Origin: Jeotgalibacillus terrae
GTDB lineage: Bacteria > Bacillota > Bacilli > Bacillales > Jeotgalibacillaceae
Length of the DNA: 64,000 bases
NCBI RefSeq assembly: GCF_016908195.1
Contig: NZ_JAFBDK010000006.1
Location: 124,001-188,000, forward strand
Direction: 5' to 3'
This document shows positions 38,252-47,324 of this stretch, piece by piece (position 1 is the first letter of the stretch; every line of letters begins with the position of its first letter). The notes under the pieces are model-generated. The model had not been told where the DNA came from and searched no databases. It was given only the letters and a program-made list of their open reading frames with translations. A program made the translations under genes and the position numbers.

Positions 38252-38852
38252 CAAAGCCACCTGCTTTCTTTCGTTTTTTCAGTCTGCTGCCAAATCTCCT
38301 GATCAGCAGCATCATTCCTGCCCTAATAAGATGTCCAGCCGATACTGATATTATGCAGCTGAGATCCGCAGAAAAATGCTTCAGGGTGCCGGGTTTGATT
38401 GAAAACTGAGGCAGTGTATTCAGCCGGATGACTCTCGATAGCTGCTGAACGAATAGAGCCTGAGTGATCGCAAGCCCGCCATTTAGCCACGCATTCCAAT
38501 CCGGACGCTCAAGCCCTGCACCAGCAGATACATGAAAAGAATCAATACTGAAGCCTTTCAAAGTTCCAGCTGCGCAATGCTTGAGATGATGAATCTTCTC
38601 TTTTACTATAAGAAATTTAGTTTTCATATTCCGTATATCATTTTTAGTAAACGTTTTCTTCTCATGATTCACTTTATACTCAGGGTTATATGACAGCTCA
38701 ATTGGAATAGTCCATTGTTTGATAAGCACCTTCATGATTTTAATGTTTATGGTAATCTTTAAAGATTTACCTTTACAAACAGCAGTTATTGCACACTTCA
38801 AACGGACAAACAACAATAGTGGCAAACATAACAAAAAGAGCAGCTTGATCAT
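38235..38852 (-). CDS. ytfI: DUF2953 family protein YtfI
   Basis: Protein of 205 aa with one N-terminal membrane helix (about 1-20) and a basic C-terminal region, matching DUF2953 (YtfI). Function unknown; it is consistently paired with ytfJ, suggesting a sporulation role. The ATG at 38852 is preferred because the GTG at 38861 lies within the ribosome-site sequence AGAGGTGGAG. Confidence 0.83.
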   Translation of the reverse strand: MIKLLFLLCLPLLLFVRLKCAITAVCKGKSLKITINIKIMKVLIKQWTIPIELSYNPEYKVNHEKKTFTKNDIRNMKTKFLIVKEKIHHLKHCAAGTLKGFSIDSFHVSAGAGLERPDWNAWLNGGLAITQALFVQQLSRVIRLNTLPQFSIKPGTLKHFSADLSCIISVSAGHLIRAGMMLLIRRFGSRLKKRKKAGGFVGASN

Positions 38853-38892
38853 AGACTCCACCTCTATGATAAACTGCCCTTCTTTTGTTCAA

Positions 38893-39399
38893 TTATACTT
38901 TTACAGCTTCAGCTCTGATGACTGTTCTTTCATGCACCACTGTTGTATCAGCAAACAGATCATGTACACCCTGCTTCTTTGGTGTGAATCCAGCTACGAT
39001 ATAAAGTAATGCCAAAAATGGAATGCCGAAAAATGTGATAGCTGTATAAATGTAACGTCCTGCGAGCTCTCTGATCAGTACGGTTACCCATCCAGGTTTC
39101 GCACCGTCTTTTGATATCACTTTTAATCCGAAAATCATCTTTCCGAGAGTCTGGCTGAAGAACTTTGTCATCAGTACAAAATAAGCAAAAAAGACAATGG
39201 CAGTAGCGATATTCACGCCGCTGAACATGCCGCTTCCCATTTCAAGACCGCTCAATCTGAATACCGGATAAATCAGCAGACCGTTAAGCGCCCCGATTAC
39301 GAGCAGATCGAATAAAAACGCGCATACTCTGATCCAGAACCCGCCGTAATGAGGGAGGAAAACTTGAGTTTCCGGCTGATAGGTTTCATTCATTTCCAT
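38893..39399 (-). CDS. yteJ: RDD family membrane protein (YteJ)
   Basis: Membrane protein of 168 aa with an RDD domain of about three helices: GGFWIRVCAFLFDLL near the N-terminus, then QTLGKMIFGLKVIS. Function unknown. It follows sppA by 14 nt and is probably cotranscribed. AAAGGAGG precedes the ATG. Confidence 0.88.
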   Translation of the reverse strand: MEMNETYQPETQVFLPHYGGFWIRVCAFLFDLLVIGALNGLLIYPVFRLSGLEMGSGMFSGVNIATAIVFFAYFVLMTKFFSQTLGKMIFGLKVISKDGAKPGWVTVLIRELAGRYIYTAITFFGIPFLALLYIVAGFTPKKQGVHDLFADTTVVHERTVIRAEAVKV

Positions 39400-39413
39400 A
39401 AAGCTTCCTCCTT

Positions 39414-40412
39414 TTAATCAGCATATAAATACATCGGGCGCGGACCGCCTGTTTGACTCATCACTTCTGAAAGAATCTGTCCTTCCAAACCGCCAAATGA
39501 TTTTTGCACCTGAAGTGACAGCAGTGAACTTAAGTCGTTTGGCATACCGTAATGAATGACAGATGCATTTTCCATATCCAGATCTGTTTTAAGAGCACTG
39601 ATCACATCTTCCTCATAACCGAATTCGTCGATGAGGTTCAGTTCAAGCGCCTGCACACCGTTATAAATACGGCCATCCGCCAATTCACGAACGCGGTCTT
39701 CCGGCATATCACGGCCATTTGCAATGACATCCACAAAACCATCGTATGAATCATTCAGAATACTGCGGACGATTTCAAGGTCCGCTTCCTGAACTTCTTC
39801 ACCAGGGTTTAACATATCCTTAAACTCCCCTGATGTAACTGTGACAAATTCCACGCCATAATTCTCCGCAAGTTCACTGTAGTTGATGCTCTGCAGTACA
39901 ACACCGAGTGAACCGGTCATTGTTTCTCTGCTCGCATAGATTTTATCAGCAGGTGCTGCCACGTAATAACCGCCTGAAGTTGCCTGAGCTCCCATAGAAA
40001 CGTAGACGGTTTTACCAGTTTCCTGAATTTCAAGAATTTTATCGTGGATCTGTGCACTTTCAACTACACCGCCACCTGGTGTATTCACACTTAATACGAT
40101 TCCCTTAATCGTATCGTCATCTTTTACCTGATTGAGCTGATTCATAAAATGAGTGTGGTTGTAGCCGGCTGCACCAAGCAGGCCTCCCGCTTCACCTGTA
40201 TCCTGAATCGTTCCATTCAGGTCAATGACAGCAATTCTGTCACTTGCACTCCCGGCTTCAAGAATTTCTTCAGAAAGACCTCCTGACGTTTCAAAGCCTG
40301 CAAACATTTCATCAAAGTTAGTCGACAGTGCTGCAGTCGCAAAATTGATTCCTGCTGATACGACAAATAAAAATGCAGCAATGCCGAGCGCAATCCATCT
40401 TTTAGCATTCAT
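39414..40412 (-). CDS. sppA: Signal peptide peptidase SppA
   Basis: Membrane serine protease of 332 aa cleaving leftover signal peptides. One N-terminal helix (about 5-28) is followed by the S49 domain with Ser146 (MGAQATSGGYY) and Lys198 (GEFKDM), matching the Ser-Lys dyad of the short Bacillus enzyme. CAGGAGG precedes the ATG. It leads into yteJ. Confidence 0.95.
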   Translation of the reverse strand: MNAKRWIALGIAAFLFVVSAGINFATAALSTNFDEMFAGFETSGGLSEEILEAGSASDRIAVIDLNGTIQDTGEAGGLLGAAGYNHTHFMNQLNQVKDDDTIKGIVLSVNTPGGGVVESAQIHDKILEIQETGKTVYVSMGAQATSGGYYVAAPADKIYASRETMTGSLGVVLQSINYSELAENYGVEFVTVTSGEFKDMLNPGEEVQEADLEIVRSILNDSYDGFVDVIANGRDMPEDRVRELADGRIYNGVQALELNLIDEFGYEEDVISALKTDLDMENASVIHYGMPNDLSSLLSLQVQKSFGGLEGQILSEVMSQTGGPRPMYLYAD

Positions 40413-40551
40413 ATTGAAAACCTCCTGGATAATCTCTCTTATCTATACGTTCTTCTTTCAGATATGTTTCATTTCATGATACACTTTAATCAATCTTTTT
40501 GTATGTTTTGTTTACACAACATTCTTTAAAGTTTGATTTGGAGGTATTCAC

Positions 40552-41352
40552 ATGACTGAAAGAAGAAATATTTACTTTTATGCACGTAAAACTGAACAGG
40601 CCAAAGAACATCTGAGAATGCTCGAGGAACTTGCTGAGCGTTATCATTTCAATGTTGTTCAGGATTATAAAATCGCAAACATTATTGTCAGCCTTGGCGG
40701 TGACGGTGCTTTCCTTCAGGCTGTCAGAAAAACCGGTTTCAGACAGGACTGTCTGTATGCAGGTGTATCTGACTCAGGGAAAAAGAGTCTCTACTGTGAT
40801 TTCCATGTAGATGATGTCTCATCCATGATTGAAGCAATGACACAGGATCAGATTGAAATCAGAAAGTATCCGACAATCAAGGTTACTGTAGATGATGAGA
40901 CGAGCTTCCATTGTCTGAATGAATTCAGTATCCGTTCAGGTATCATCAAAACATTCGTCATGGATGTACATATTGATGATCTTCACTTTGAAACGTTCCG
41001 TGGGGATGGAATGATCATTTCAACTCCTACAGGCAGTTCGGCGTATAACAAATCTGTCGGCGGTGCTGTGGTAGACCCTATGCTTCCATGTATGCAGGTC
41101 AGTGAACTCGCATCTGTGAACAGTAACCGCTTCAGAACGCTTGGCTCTTCATTCATACTGAGCGGTCAGCGCAAACTGCGCCTGTCCGTGACTCAGGACG
41201 GTAATGATTACCCTGTCATGGGCCTTGATAATGAAGCACTTGGTATCAGTCACGTTCATCATGTGGATCTTGTATTGAGTGACCAGATTGTTAAAACCGT
41301 GAAACTGAAAGATAATTCCTTCTGGGAAAAAGTTAAAAGAACATTTCTTTAA
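40552..41352 (+). CDS. nadK: NAD kinase
   Basis: NAD kinase of 266 aa making NADP. Motifs LGGDGAFLQA and STPTGSSAYNKSVGGAVV are intact. Its length and place beside sppA correspond to the second Bacillus paralogue (YtdI/PpnKB). GGAGG precedes the ATG. It is divergent from sppA. Confidence 0.95.
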   Translation: MTERRNIYFYARKTEQAKEHLRMLEELAERYHFNVVQDYKIANIIVSLGGDGAFLQAVRKTGFRQDCLYAGVSDSGKKSLYCDFHVDDVSSMIEAMTQDQIEIRKYPTIKVTVDDETSFHCLNEFSIRSGIIKTFVMDVHIDDLHFETFRGDGMIISTPTGSSAYNKSVGGAVVDPMLPCMQVSELASVNSNRFRTLGSSFILSGQRKLRLSVTQDGNDYPVMGLDNEALGISHVHHVDLVLSDQIVKTVKLKDNSFWEKVKRTFL

Positions 41353-41354
41353 GA

Positions 41355-41388
41355 GAAAAGCTGCGGTCATTGAACCGCAGCTTTTACT
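41355..41388. terminator. Shared terminator of nadK and the RarD-like gene
   Basis: A perfect 12-bp stem AAAAGCTGCGGT/ACCGCAGCTTTT with a 6-nt loop lies between the converging genes. Confidence 0.88.
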
Positions 41389-42292
41389 GTTTCTGCATTT
41401 TGACACGCCTTGAGATTCTTACTCTTGAAAGTGTAAAAACCGTCAGACTGAGCCAGATAAATACAAACGAAATCAGGTCAATCAATGAAAAAGGCTCCCC
41501 GTAAAGAAATACGCCGAGAATCAGTGTCAAAGTTGGTGCAATATACTGCAGGAATCCAACCATAAAGAGCGGAATTCTCTGTGCCCCATTTGCAAATAAC
41601 AGGAGAGGAACAGCCGTCACTGCTCCGGCCCCAAATAACAGCAAATCTGTACCGATTGAGACATGAAACAGAGATAACAGATCTGCCTGCTGTAAATAAG
41701 CAAGGTAGATCAGCGCAATCGGCATGATCGTCAGCGTCTCCAGCGTCAGTCCGACTGCTGCATTAACACGGAGCACTTTTTTCACCAGTCCATACAAACC
41801 GAATGAAAATGCCAGCGCAAAAGCAATCCAGGGAAATTCACCATATGAGATCGTTAAGATCAATACGCCGATCAGCGCTAAAATAAACGATACGATTTGT
41901 GCTTTAGATAACACTTCTTTTAAAATAAATACACCAAGCAGTACTGAAACCAGTGGATTAATATAATACCCCAAACTTGCTTCTACCATTTGTTCAGAGT
42001 TTACTGCCCATATATAGACAAACCAGTTAATACTGATTAGAACTGATGCAGCAACTAAAGCAGCAAAAAGTTTCGGCCGTTTAAAAAGAGAGAGTGCCTC
42101 TTTTTTAAAATGACTAAACTGCTTTGTGACAATCAGTAACACCAGCATAAACCAGAACGACCAGAAAATTCTGTTTGCCAAAATCTCGTCAGCAGATACA
42201 TGCTGAACAAACTTCCAGTATAAAGGAAGCAGTCCCCATAATGTATAAGCAAGGGCAGTATAAATTATACCTTTTCTTTCTTCATTCTCCAT
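41384..42292 (-). CDS. rarD: EamA/RarD family transporter
   Basis: Membrane protein of about 302 aa with ten predicted helices, matching RarD in the EamA drug/metabolite superfamily (YTLWGLLPLYWKF at the N-terminus). Substrate unknown. Three starts are possible (42304, 42295, 42292); the last gives the best distance from GGGTGG. It is 24 nt downstream of the YtcJ gene. Confidence 0.86.
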   Translation of the reverse strand: MENEERKGIIYTALAYTLWGLLPLYWKFVQHVSADEILANRIFWSFWFMLVLLIVTKQFSHFKKEALSLFKRPKLFAALVAASVLISINWFVYIWAVNSEQMVEASLGYYINPLVSVLLGVFILKEVLSKAQIVSFILALIGVLILTISYGEFPWIAFALAFSFGLYGLVKKVLRVNAAVGLTLETLTIMPIALIYLAYLQQADLLSLFHVSIGTDLLLFGAGAVTAVPLLLFANGAQRIPLFMVGFLQYIAPTLTLILGVFLYGEPFSLIDLISFVFIWLSLTVFTLSRVRISRRVKMQKQ

Positions 42293-42316
42293 CATACCAC
42301 CCATTCATTCAGACGA

Positions 42317-43909
42317 TTAGACAGGTCTCGAATAGACCGTTTTACCATCTACAATTGTACGTTCTATATTCAGTGTCAGAAGACTTTCAGGACCTTCTTT
42401 AAAAGGATCAGAGCTGAGAACAGTGAAATCAGCTGCAAAACCAGGTTTAATTACACCCCTGTCATGCTCATGATGGCACGCATAGGCACTTCCTTTTGTG
42501 AACAGTGAGATCCCTTCATACATACTCAGCTTTTCACTTTCACCGTAAACTGTTCCTGGTTCCTCAGGCTTCGTTCTTGTCACAGCTGCATGAATGCCGA
42601 GAAGCGGTGAGACAGGTTCAATTGGTGCATCAGATCCTCCTGCACAGGCTATTCCCCTGTTCCGCAGGGTTTTCCATGCATAGTTCCATTTCATTCTGTC
42701 CTGCCCAATCCGTTCTTCCACCCACGGGAAATCAGATGGCACGAATCTCGGCTGAATATCAAGAACGATTGGCAGCTTTTCAGCTCTTTTGATCAGTTCT
42801 TCATCCAGAATCTGCGCATGAATCAGTCTGTCTCTTTCACCATTTGAAGGAAAAGCTTCAATCGCATCAAGCATATACTCAAATGCCTGATCACCAATTG
42901 TATGCACCGCAACCGGCATATCATATTGTCTTGCTTTCCAGACGAGCTGCTTCAGTTTTTCAGGTGAATGAATGGCTACACCCTTTTCTCCAGGCGCATC
43001 TGCATAACCATTTTTCAGCAGTGCTGTCCGTCCACCAAGCGCACCGTCAGCAAATATTTTCATCGCACCAAATTCCACGTAGCGCGAACCTGATCTGAAT
43101 GAGTGCCCCTGTCTGTGCCAGTCTTCAATGACATGATGGTGAACCAGCAGATGTGCGCGGAACGGACGTCCCTCTTCTTCAATTACTTTCTGAAAAGCAC
43201 GGTATGTACGCGTGAAATCACCATAATAACTCAGGTCTTCAGTATGGCCTCCTGTTAGCCCTAGTGACCAGGCATGCTCAAGTGCTTTTCTTAATGCATT
43301 CTGAATGTATTCATCCTCTATAGGAGGCAGTGCAGGAATCATCAGGTCCTGAGCCTGATCCTTCAATTGCCCTGTCAGCCTGCCATCTTTCTTTTCAATC
43401 ACGCCGCCTTCAGGGTCAGGTGTCTGTTCATCAATTCTTGCCAGGAATAATGCAAATGAATTGACCACGACTGCATGACGGCAGATTCTCTTCAACATAA
43501 CCGGGTGATCCGGAGCAATTTCATCAAGCTCTGCAGCTGTTGGTACTGAAGAGTCCTCCCACTGGTTTTCATTCCAGCCGTCTCCCTGAATCCATTCTCC
43601 TTTTGGCAGCTCCTGTGCTTTTTTCTTTACAGCATCTAGTACTTCCTGTCTGGACTTCATCTCTGATAGGTCAAGTTTCAGCAGGGTTTCTCCCACCCCC
43701 ACAATATGTAAATGACTATCGACAAATCCCGGAAACATGGTCTTGCCATTCAGGTCAATCGTAGTAATATCCTGACTGCCTGCTAAAGCTGACAGTTCTG
43801 CTTCCGTACCGACTGCTTTTATTTTACCGTTACTCGTTAAAACAGCATCTGCTGTTGCATCTTCCTGCTCCATGGTATAAATTGTTCCATTTTTAAATAG
43901 TTGCAGCAT
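42317..43909 (-). CDS. ytcJ: Amidohydrolase YtcJ
   Basis: Amidohydrolase (amidohydro_3 type) of 530 aa. The first metal motif is GFVDSHLHIVGVG; later metal-site segments are VAVHTIGDQA and GGSDAPIEP. Substrate unknown. ATG 43909 follows GATGAGGGA at good distance; the longer frame begins with TTG. From memory ytcJ lies in the same interval in B. subtilis. Confidence 0.9.
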   Translation of the reverse strand: MLQLFKNGTIYTMEQEDATADAVLTSNGKIKAVGTEAELSALAGSQDITTIDLNGKTMFPGFVDSHLHIVGVGETLLKLDLSEMKSRQEVLDAVKKKAQELPKGEWIQGDGWNENQWEDSSVPTAAELDEIAPDHPVMLKRICRHAVVVNSFALFLARIDEQTPDPEGGVIEKKDGRLTGQLKDQAQDLMIPALPPIEDEYIQNALRKALEHAWSLGLTGGHTEDLSYYGDFTRTYRAFQKVIEEEGRPFRAHLLVHHHVIEDWHRQGHSFRSGSRYVEFGAMKIFADGALGGRTALLKNGYADAPGEKGVAIHSPEKLKQLVWKARQYDMPVAVHTIGDQAFEYMLDAIEAFPSNGERDRLIHAQILDEELIKRAEKLPIVLDIQPRFVPSDFPWVEERIGQDRMKWNYAWKTLRNRGIACAGGSDAPIEPVSPLLGIHAAVTRTKPEEPGTVYGESEKLSMYEGISLFTKGSAYACHHEHDRGVIKPGFAADFTVLSSDPFKEGPESLLTLNIERTIVDGKTVYSRPV

Positions 43910-44314
43910 ATCAGATCCCTCATCTTTCAACACATTTATTCTCAGTGTACAAAAAATATTTCGAAAGATGAAGTGTTTGGGCTTTCATTCTGTAGAGAAT
44001 TGAAGAAAAAAAGCAAATGGGTAAGCTGTAATAAGCAGGAGAAAGTAATAGCTGCTGGGGGTGGGGTTTGTCAGGTCTGTGCAGACTATGGGGCCGAATA
44101 AATCAAAAGGTGATTGAATGATTTTGATACCTGTTAGAATTAATAACAAAGGTGAAGCAAATCATTCATCCTCTTGCAAATAATATTAAAGCTAATAGAA
44201 TTATCATAAAAGGTGATCGAATTAAACGTAAAGGTCACAGTATTTATTCAAAAGGTAACTTAATCCAGACGCAAACTGTCATCCAGCAGCCGGACGAAAA
44301 ACTTCGACTTGCAC
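43910..44314. other. Intergenic region between the SASP gene and ytcJ
   Basis: About 400 nt without a supported gene. The short word AAAGGTGA recurs near 44107, 44149 and 44207, with weaker AAAGGT copies near 44231 and 44254. An open frame from 44152 reads into the SASP terminator and gene, and is not called. Confidence 0.55.
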
Positions 44315-44345
44315 AAAAAACAGCAGGCTCAGCGCCTGCTGTTCT
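44315..44345 (-). terminator. Terminator of the SASP gene
   Basis: A perfect 10-bp stem AACAGCAGGC/GCCTGCTGTT with a TCAGC loop has a six-T run on the minus strand right after the gene. Confidence 0.87.
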
Positions 44346-44353
44346 TCATTTCA

Positions 44354-44554
44354 TTATTTCTGGTATCCGCTAAGCTGTTGTTCAGCCATCTGAACTAGAC
44401 GCTTAGTGATTTCTCCACCTACTGAACCGTTTGCGCGTGATGTAGAGTCAGCTCCAAGCTGTACGCCGAATTCAGTAGCAATTTCGTATTTCATCTGATC
44501 AAGAGCTTGTTCTACACCTGGAACAACAAGCTGGTTTGAGCTTCTGTTTGCCAT
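44354..44554 (-). CDS. Alpha/beta-type small acid-soluble spore protein
   Basis: Spore DNA-binding protein of 66 aa that coats and protects DNA in the forespore. [14 protein letters not shown] contains the GPR protease site, and [19 protein letters not shown] is the second conserved block. AAGGAGGTGAT precedes the ATG. A sigma-G promoter is expected; I could not place one with good spacing. This gene shows the organism forms endospores. Confidence 0.96.
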   Translation of the reverse strand: MANRSSNQLVVPGVEQALDQMKYEIATEFGVQLGADSTSRANGSVGGEITKRLVQMAEQQLSGYQK

Positions 44555-44657
44555 GTGCTATCACCTCCTTGTGAGATTAGAATGTGCAATAACACACGGC
44601 TTATTAATGGTAAATGTTCCTAAGAAATTTTCATCTTATAAAGTAGTCAACATTTGA

Positions 44658-45869
44658 TCAAAATAGCGCTGAATCAGTTTCACTTTCAGCGTTGTAGCCT
44701 GGTTTCAATGTGATGACTTCTGTTTGGTCCACAGCTTTTTGAATCATGTCATCAAAATCGATAAAGCTTTCATAAAACGCCACTTTTTCTGTCTTCGGTC
44801 TTGTTTTTGGTGCTGCAGGTGTAAAGATGGTACAGCAATCTTCAAAAGGCAGGATCGAGGTTTCGTACGTACCGATTTCTTTAGCAATGTCTATGATTTC
44901 CGTTTTATCTGATGAGATAAGCGGACGCAGTACAGGCGTGTTGGTTACGGCATTGATTGCTTCCATACTCTCAAGCGTTTGGCTGGCAACCTGACCGAGG
45001 CTTTCTCCTGTCACAATGGCTTTTGAGTTTGTTTTTTTCTTTAATTCATCTGCAATGCGAAGCATCATTCTTCTGGTTGATGTCATTGTATAATTTTCCG
45101 GCACCTGCTGATGAATGGTCTGCTGAATATCTGTAAAAGGTACAATATGCAGTTTGACAGATCCTGAGAACCCTGCGAGTTCAGAAGCGAGCATTTTCAC
45201 TTTTTCTTTAGATTTCTCACTTGTAAACGGAGGGCTGAAAAAGTGCACAGCTTCCAGCTCCACGCCTCTTTTCATCATCTGATAGCCTGCAACCGGACTG
45301 TCGAGACCGCCTGAGAGCATCAGCACAGCTTTGTTACCGGAGCCGATTGGCATCCCGCCTGCTCCCTGGATCGTTTGGGCTGATAAATAAACCGCTTCAC
45401 TTCTGACTTCAACTGTCAGTTCAACTTCGGGACGTTTCATTTCAACTTTTAATCCGGGTACCTGTCTTAATACATGAGATCCGATTTCATAATTCAATTC
45501 ATTTGTATCAAGCGGGTAAGTTTTATCCGATCTTCTTGCTTTCACTTTGAATAAAGTGCCCTCAGAAACAACAGAACTTACAAGATCAACTGCATTTCTT
45601 TTTACTTCATCAAGATCGCGGTCTGATTTAATGACAGGACTGAATGACTGAATACCAAATATGATTTTCAGTCTGTCCATTACCTGGTCTGCTTCATCAG
45701 GATTATTCAGCTCAAGGTGCATTCTGTCTCTGCCTGATTCAATGTGAAAAGGTGTGAGATCAGAGCAGGAATCTGCTATATTCTGCTGAAGCCTTTTAAT
45801 AAATTTATTGCGGTTTCTTCCCTTTGTAGAGATTTCCCCGTAACGGATTAAAATCCGGTCAATTTGCAT
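44658..45869 (-). CDS. thiI: ThiI, tRNA 4-thiouridine synthase
   Basis: Sulfurtransferase of 403 aa forming s4U in tRNA. Ferredoxin-like and THUMP domains (about 1-165) are followed by the PP-loop domain with LSGGLDSPVAG. It ends without a rhodanese domain, the short Bacillus type. The desulfurase gene ends 2 nt before it, an operon that would supply sulfur directly. Confidence 0.96.
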   Translation of the reverse strand: MQIDRILIRYGEISTKGRNRNKFIKRLQQNIADSCSDLTPFHIESGRDRMHLELNNPDEADQVMDRLKIIFGIQSFSPVIKSDRDLDEVKRNAVDLVSSVVSEGTLFKVKARRSDKTYPLDTNELNYEIGSHVLRQVPGLKVEMKRPEVELTVEVRSEAVYLSAQTIQGAGGMPIGSGNKAVLMLSGGLDSPVAGYQMMKRGVELEAVHFFSPPFTSEKSKEKVKMLASELAGFSGSVKLHIVPFTDIQQTIHQQVPENYTMTSTRRMMLRIADELKKKTNSKAIVTGESLGQVASQTLESMEAINAVTNTPVLRPLISSDKTEIIDIAKEIGTYETSILPFEDCCTIFTPAAPKTRPKTEKVAFYESFIDFDDMIQKAVDQTEVITLKPGYNAESETDSALF

Positions 45870-45871
45870 CT

Positions 45872-47005
45872 TTATTTGACTCCTTTCAATAATGGCGGAA
45901 TGACTTCCTGCCAGTGTGTCATAAATTTCTGTATATCTTCAGCTGACTGCAGACTGCTCATACTGATCCTCACTGCTCCGCGTATCGAGCGGTCGCTTAC
46001 TCCGCAGGCAGTCAGCACATGACTTTTTTTATTGAGCTTTGAAGAGCAGGCGCTTGAAGTTGTAATATAGACATCTTTTTGAGCCAGAGCATGTACAACC
46101 ACTTCTCCGGTTAATCCCGGTACACTTACAGATAATATATGAGGCGCTGCATTTTCAGACGAAATCAGTGTTACTTCAGGCTGATGAGTAAAAAAGTCTC
46201 TCAGCATGATATGATATTTCTTCAGATTTTCACCGGCAGTCAGCTGCCCTTCTACTGTGAGTCTCATAGCTTTTGCAAGTGCTACAGCTCCCGGCGTGTT
46301 AACAGTACCGCTTCTGTCACCTTCCTGCTGGCCGCCTCCAAGCATTTCAGGCGCTAATTGAATGCCTTTTTTTACAGCCAGTAATCCTGAACCCTTCATG
46401 CCGTGAAACTTGTGAGCTGAGAGTGTCATCAGGTCCAGTGATCTGAAATCTGTTTTCATTTTACCAAAAGCCTGCACAGCATCTGAGTGGAAAAGAGCTT
46501 GTGAACAGCTGTGGATAAGCTCTCCTGCCTCATTAATGGGCTGTATACTGCCGATCTCATTATTCACATACATAATCGAAACTAAAATTGTATCAGGTCT
46601 AAGTTGGGTTTTCAGATTTTCTAATGAAATGACGCCATCCCGATTAACCGGTAGGTAAGTGACGTCAAATCCATCCCGTTCAAGGCTTTTGAAAACCTCA
46701 AGAACTGAAGGGTGTTCAATTTCAGTTGTAATCAGATGTTTCCCTCTATCGGCACGGGCATAGGCAGTTCCTTTGATTGCGAGGTTATTGGATTCAGTAC
46801 CTCCGGAAGTGAAAATAACTCGGCTGTCAGTCATGCCGGTTAGCTCTTCACACTGCTCTTTAGCCCTGTTAACAAGAGACGATGCTTTTTCGCCAAACGT
46901 ATGAATAGATGAGGGGTTAGCATAATATTGTTCGTTTACCTTTATATAGGAAGAAACAACTTCAGGATGTGGCTGAGTTGTTGCACTGTTATCGAGATAA
47001 ATCAA
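45872..47005 (-). CDS. nifZ: Cysteine desulfurase partner of ThiI (NifZ type)
   Basis: PLP-dependent class V desulfurase of about 377 aa. The PLP lysine is in LSAHKFHGMKGSGLL and the active-site Cys in TSSACSSKLNKKSH. Next to thiI it most likely feeds tRNA thiolation, as NifZ does in B. subtilis. Start uncertain: TTG 47005 gives the family N-terminus IYLDNSATT with AAAGAG 8 nt upstream; GTG 47014 is an alternative. Confidence 0.92.
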   Translation of the reverse strand: MIYLDNSATTQPHPEVVSSYIKVNEQYYANPSSIHTFGEKASSLVNRAKEQCEELTGMTDSRVIFTSGGTESNNLAIKGTAYARADRGKHLITTEIEHPSVLEVFKSLERDGFDVTYLPVNRDGVISLENLKTQLRPDTILVSIMYVNNEIGSIQPINEAGELIHSCSQALFHSDAVQAFGKMKTDFRSLDLMTLSAHKFHGMKGSGLLAVKKGIQLAPEMLGGGQQEGDRSGTVNTPGAVALAKAMRLTVEGQLTAGENLKKYHIMLRDFFTHQPEVTLISSENAAPHILSVSVPGLTGEVVVHALAQKDVYITTSSACSSKLNKKSHVLTACGVSDRSIRGAVRISMSSLQSAEDIQKFMTHWQEVIPPLLKGVK

Positions 47006-47324
47006 TTTAATCACTCTTTCATCAGTTCTTTTCCAAAAAGCTCTGTAAAAAGATGGCTGGTGATTTCCGCTTCAGGGGGACGACTCCAATCAACAGCTGT
47101 GCTAAAAAAACACTGGACTTTAACAAAGACTTTCCAAAAAGAACCTCATCAGTTTTAAATCTAATTAATCCTAACATATCTGGTGTGATAATGTTATGTG
47201 TTGAAAATAGGTCTGTATTATGCGGAATATTCCTTATATTTAGACTTTTGCTATTTTCGACAAATTTCAACTTTTCTATGATATGATGTTGCGGATAAAA
47301 CATTGAACATTGGTGGAGGATATT
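47006..47324. other. Intergenic region nifZ-brnQ: repeat remnant and candidate CodY site
   Basis: This divergent gap holds repeat copy E (about 47040-47122). The sequence TATTTTCGACAAATT at 47252-47266 is a weak match, with four mismatches, to a CodY box, of interest because brnQ-type genes are often CodY targets. No gene is seen. Confidence 0.5.
47040..47122 (-). repeat. Dispersed repeat remnant, copy E
   Basis: On the minus strand it contains CTTTGTTAAAGTCC, TTTAGCACAGCTGTTGATTG, then GGAG, and CCCCCTGAAGCGGAAAT. The first part matches copy F beyond brnQ, and the parts on both sides match copy A near 5.8 kb, with the middle missing. Confidence 0.6.

Noticed and set aside
44152-44373. 73-aa open frame on plus strand
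   Set aside because: It runs through the SASP terminator into the SASP gene on the other strand, and matches no family I know.
44578-44584. CATTCTA as a sigma-G -10 box for the SASP gene
   Set aside because: The start point would fall right at the ribosome site, and no suitable -35 is seen.
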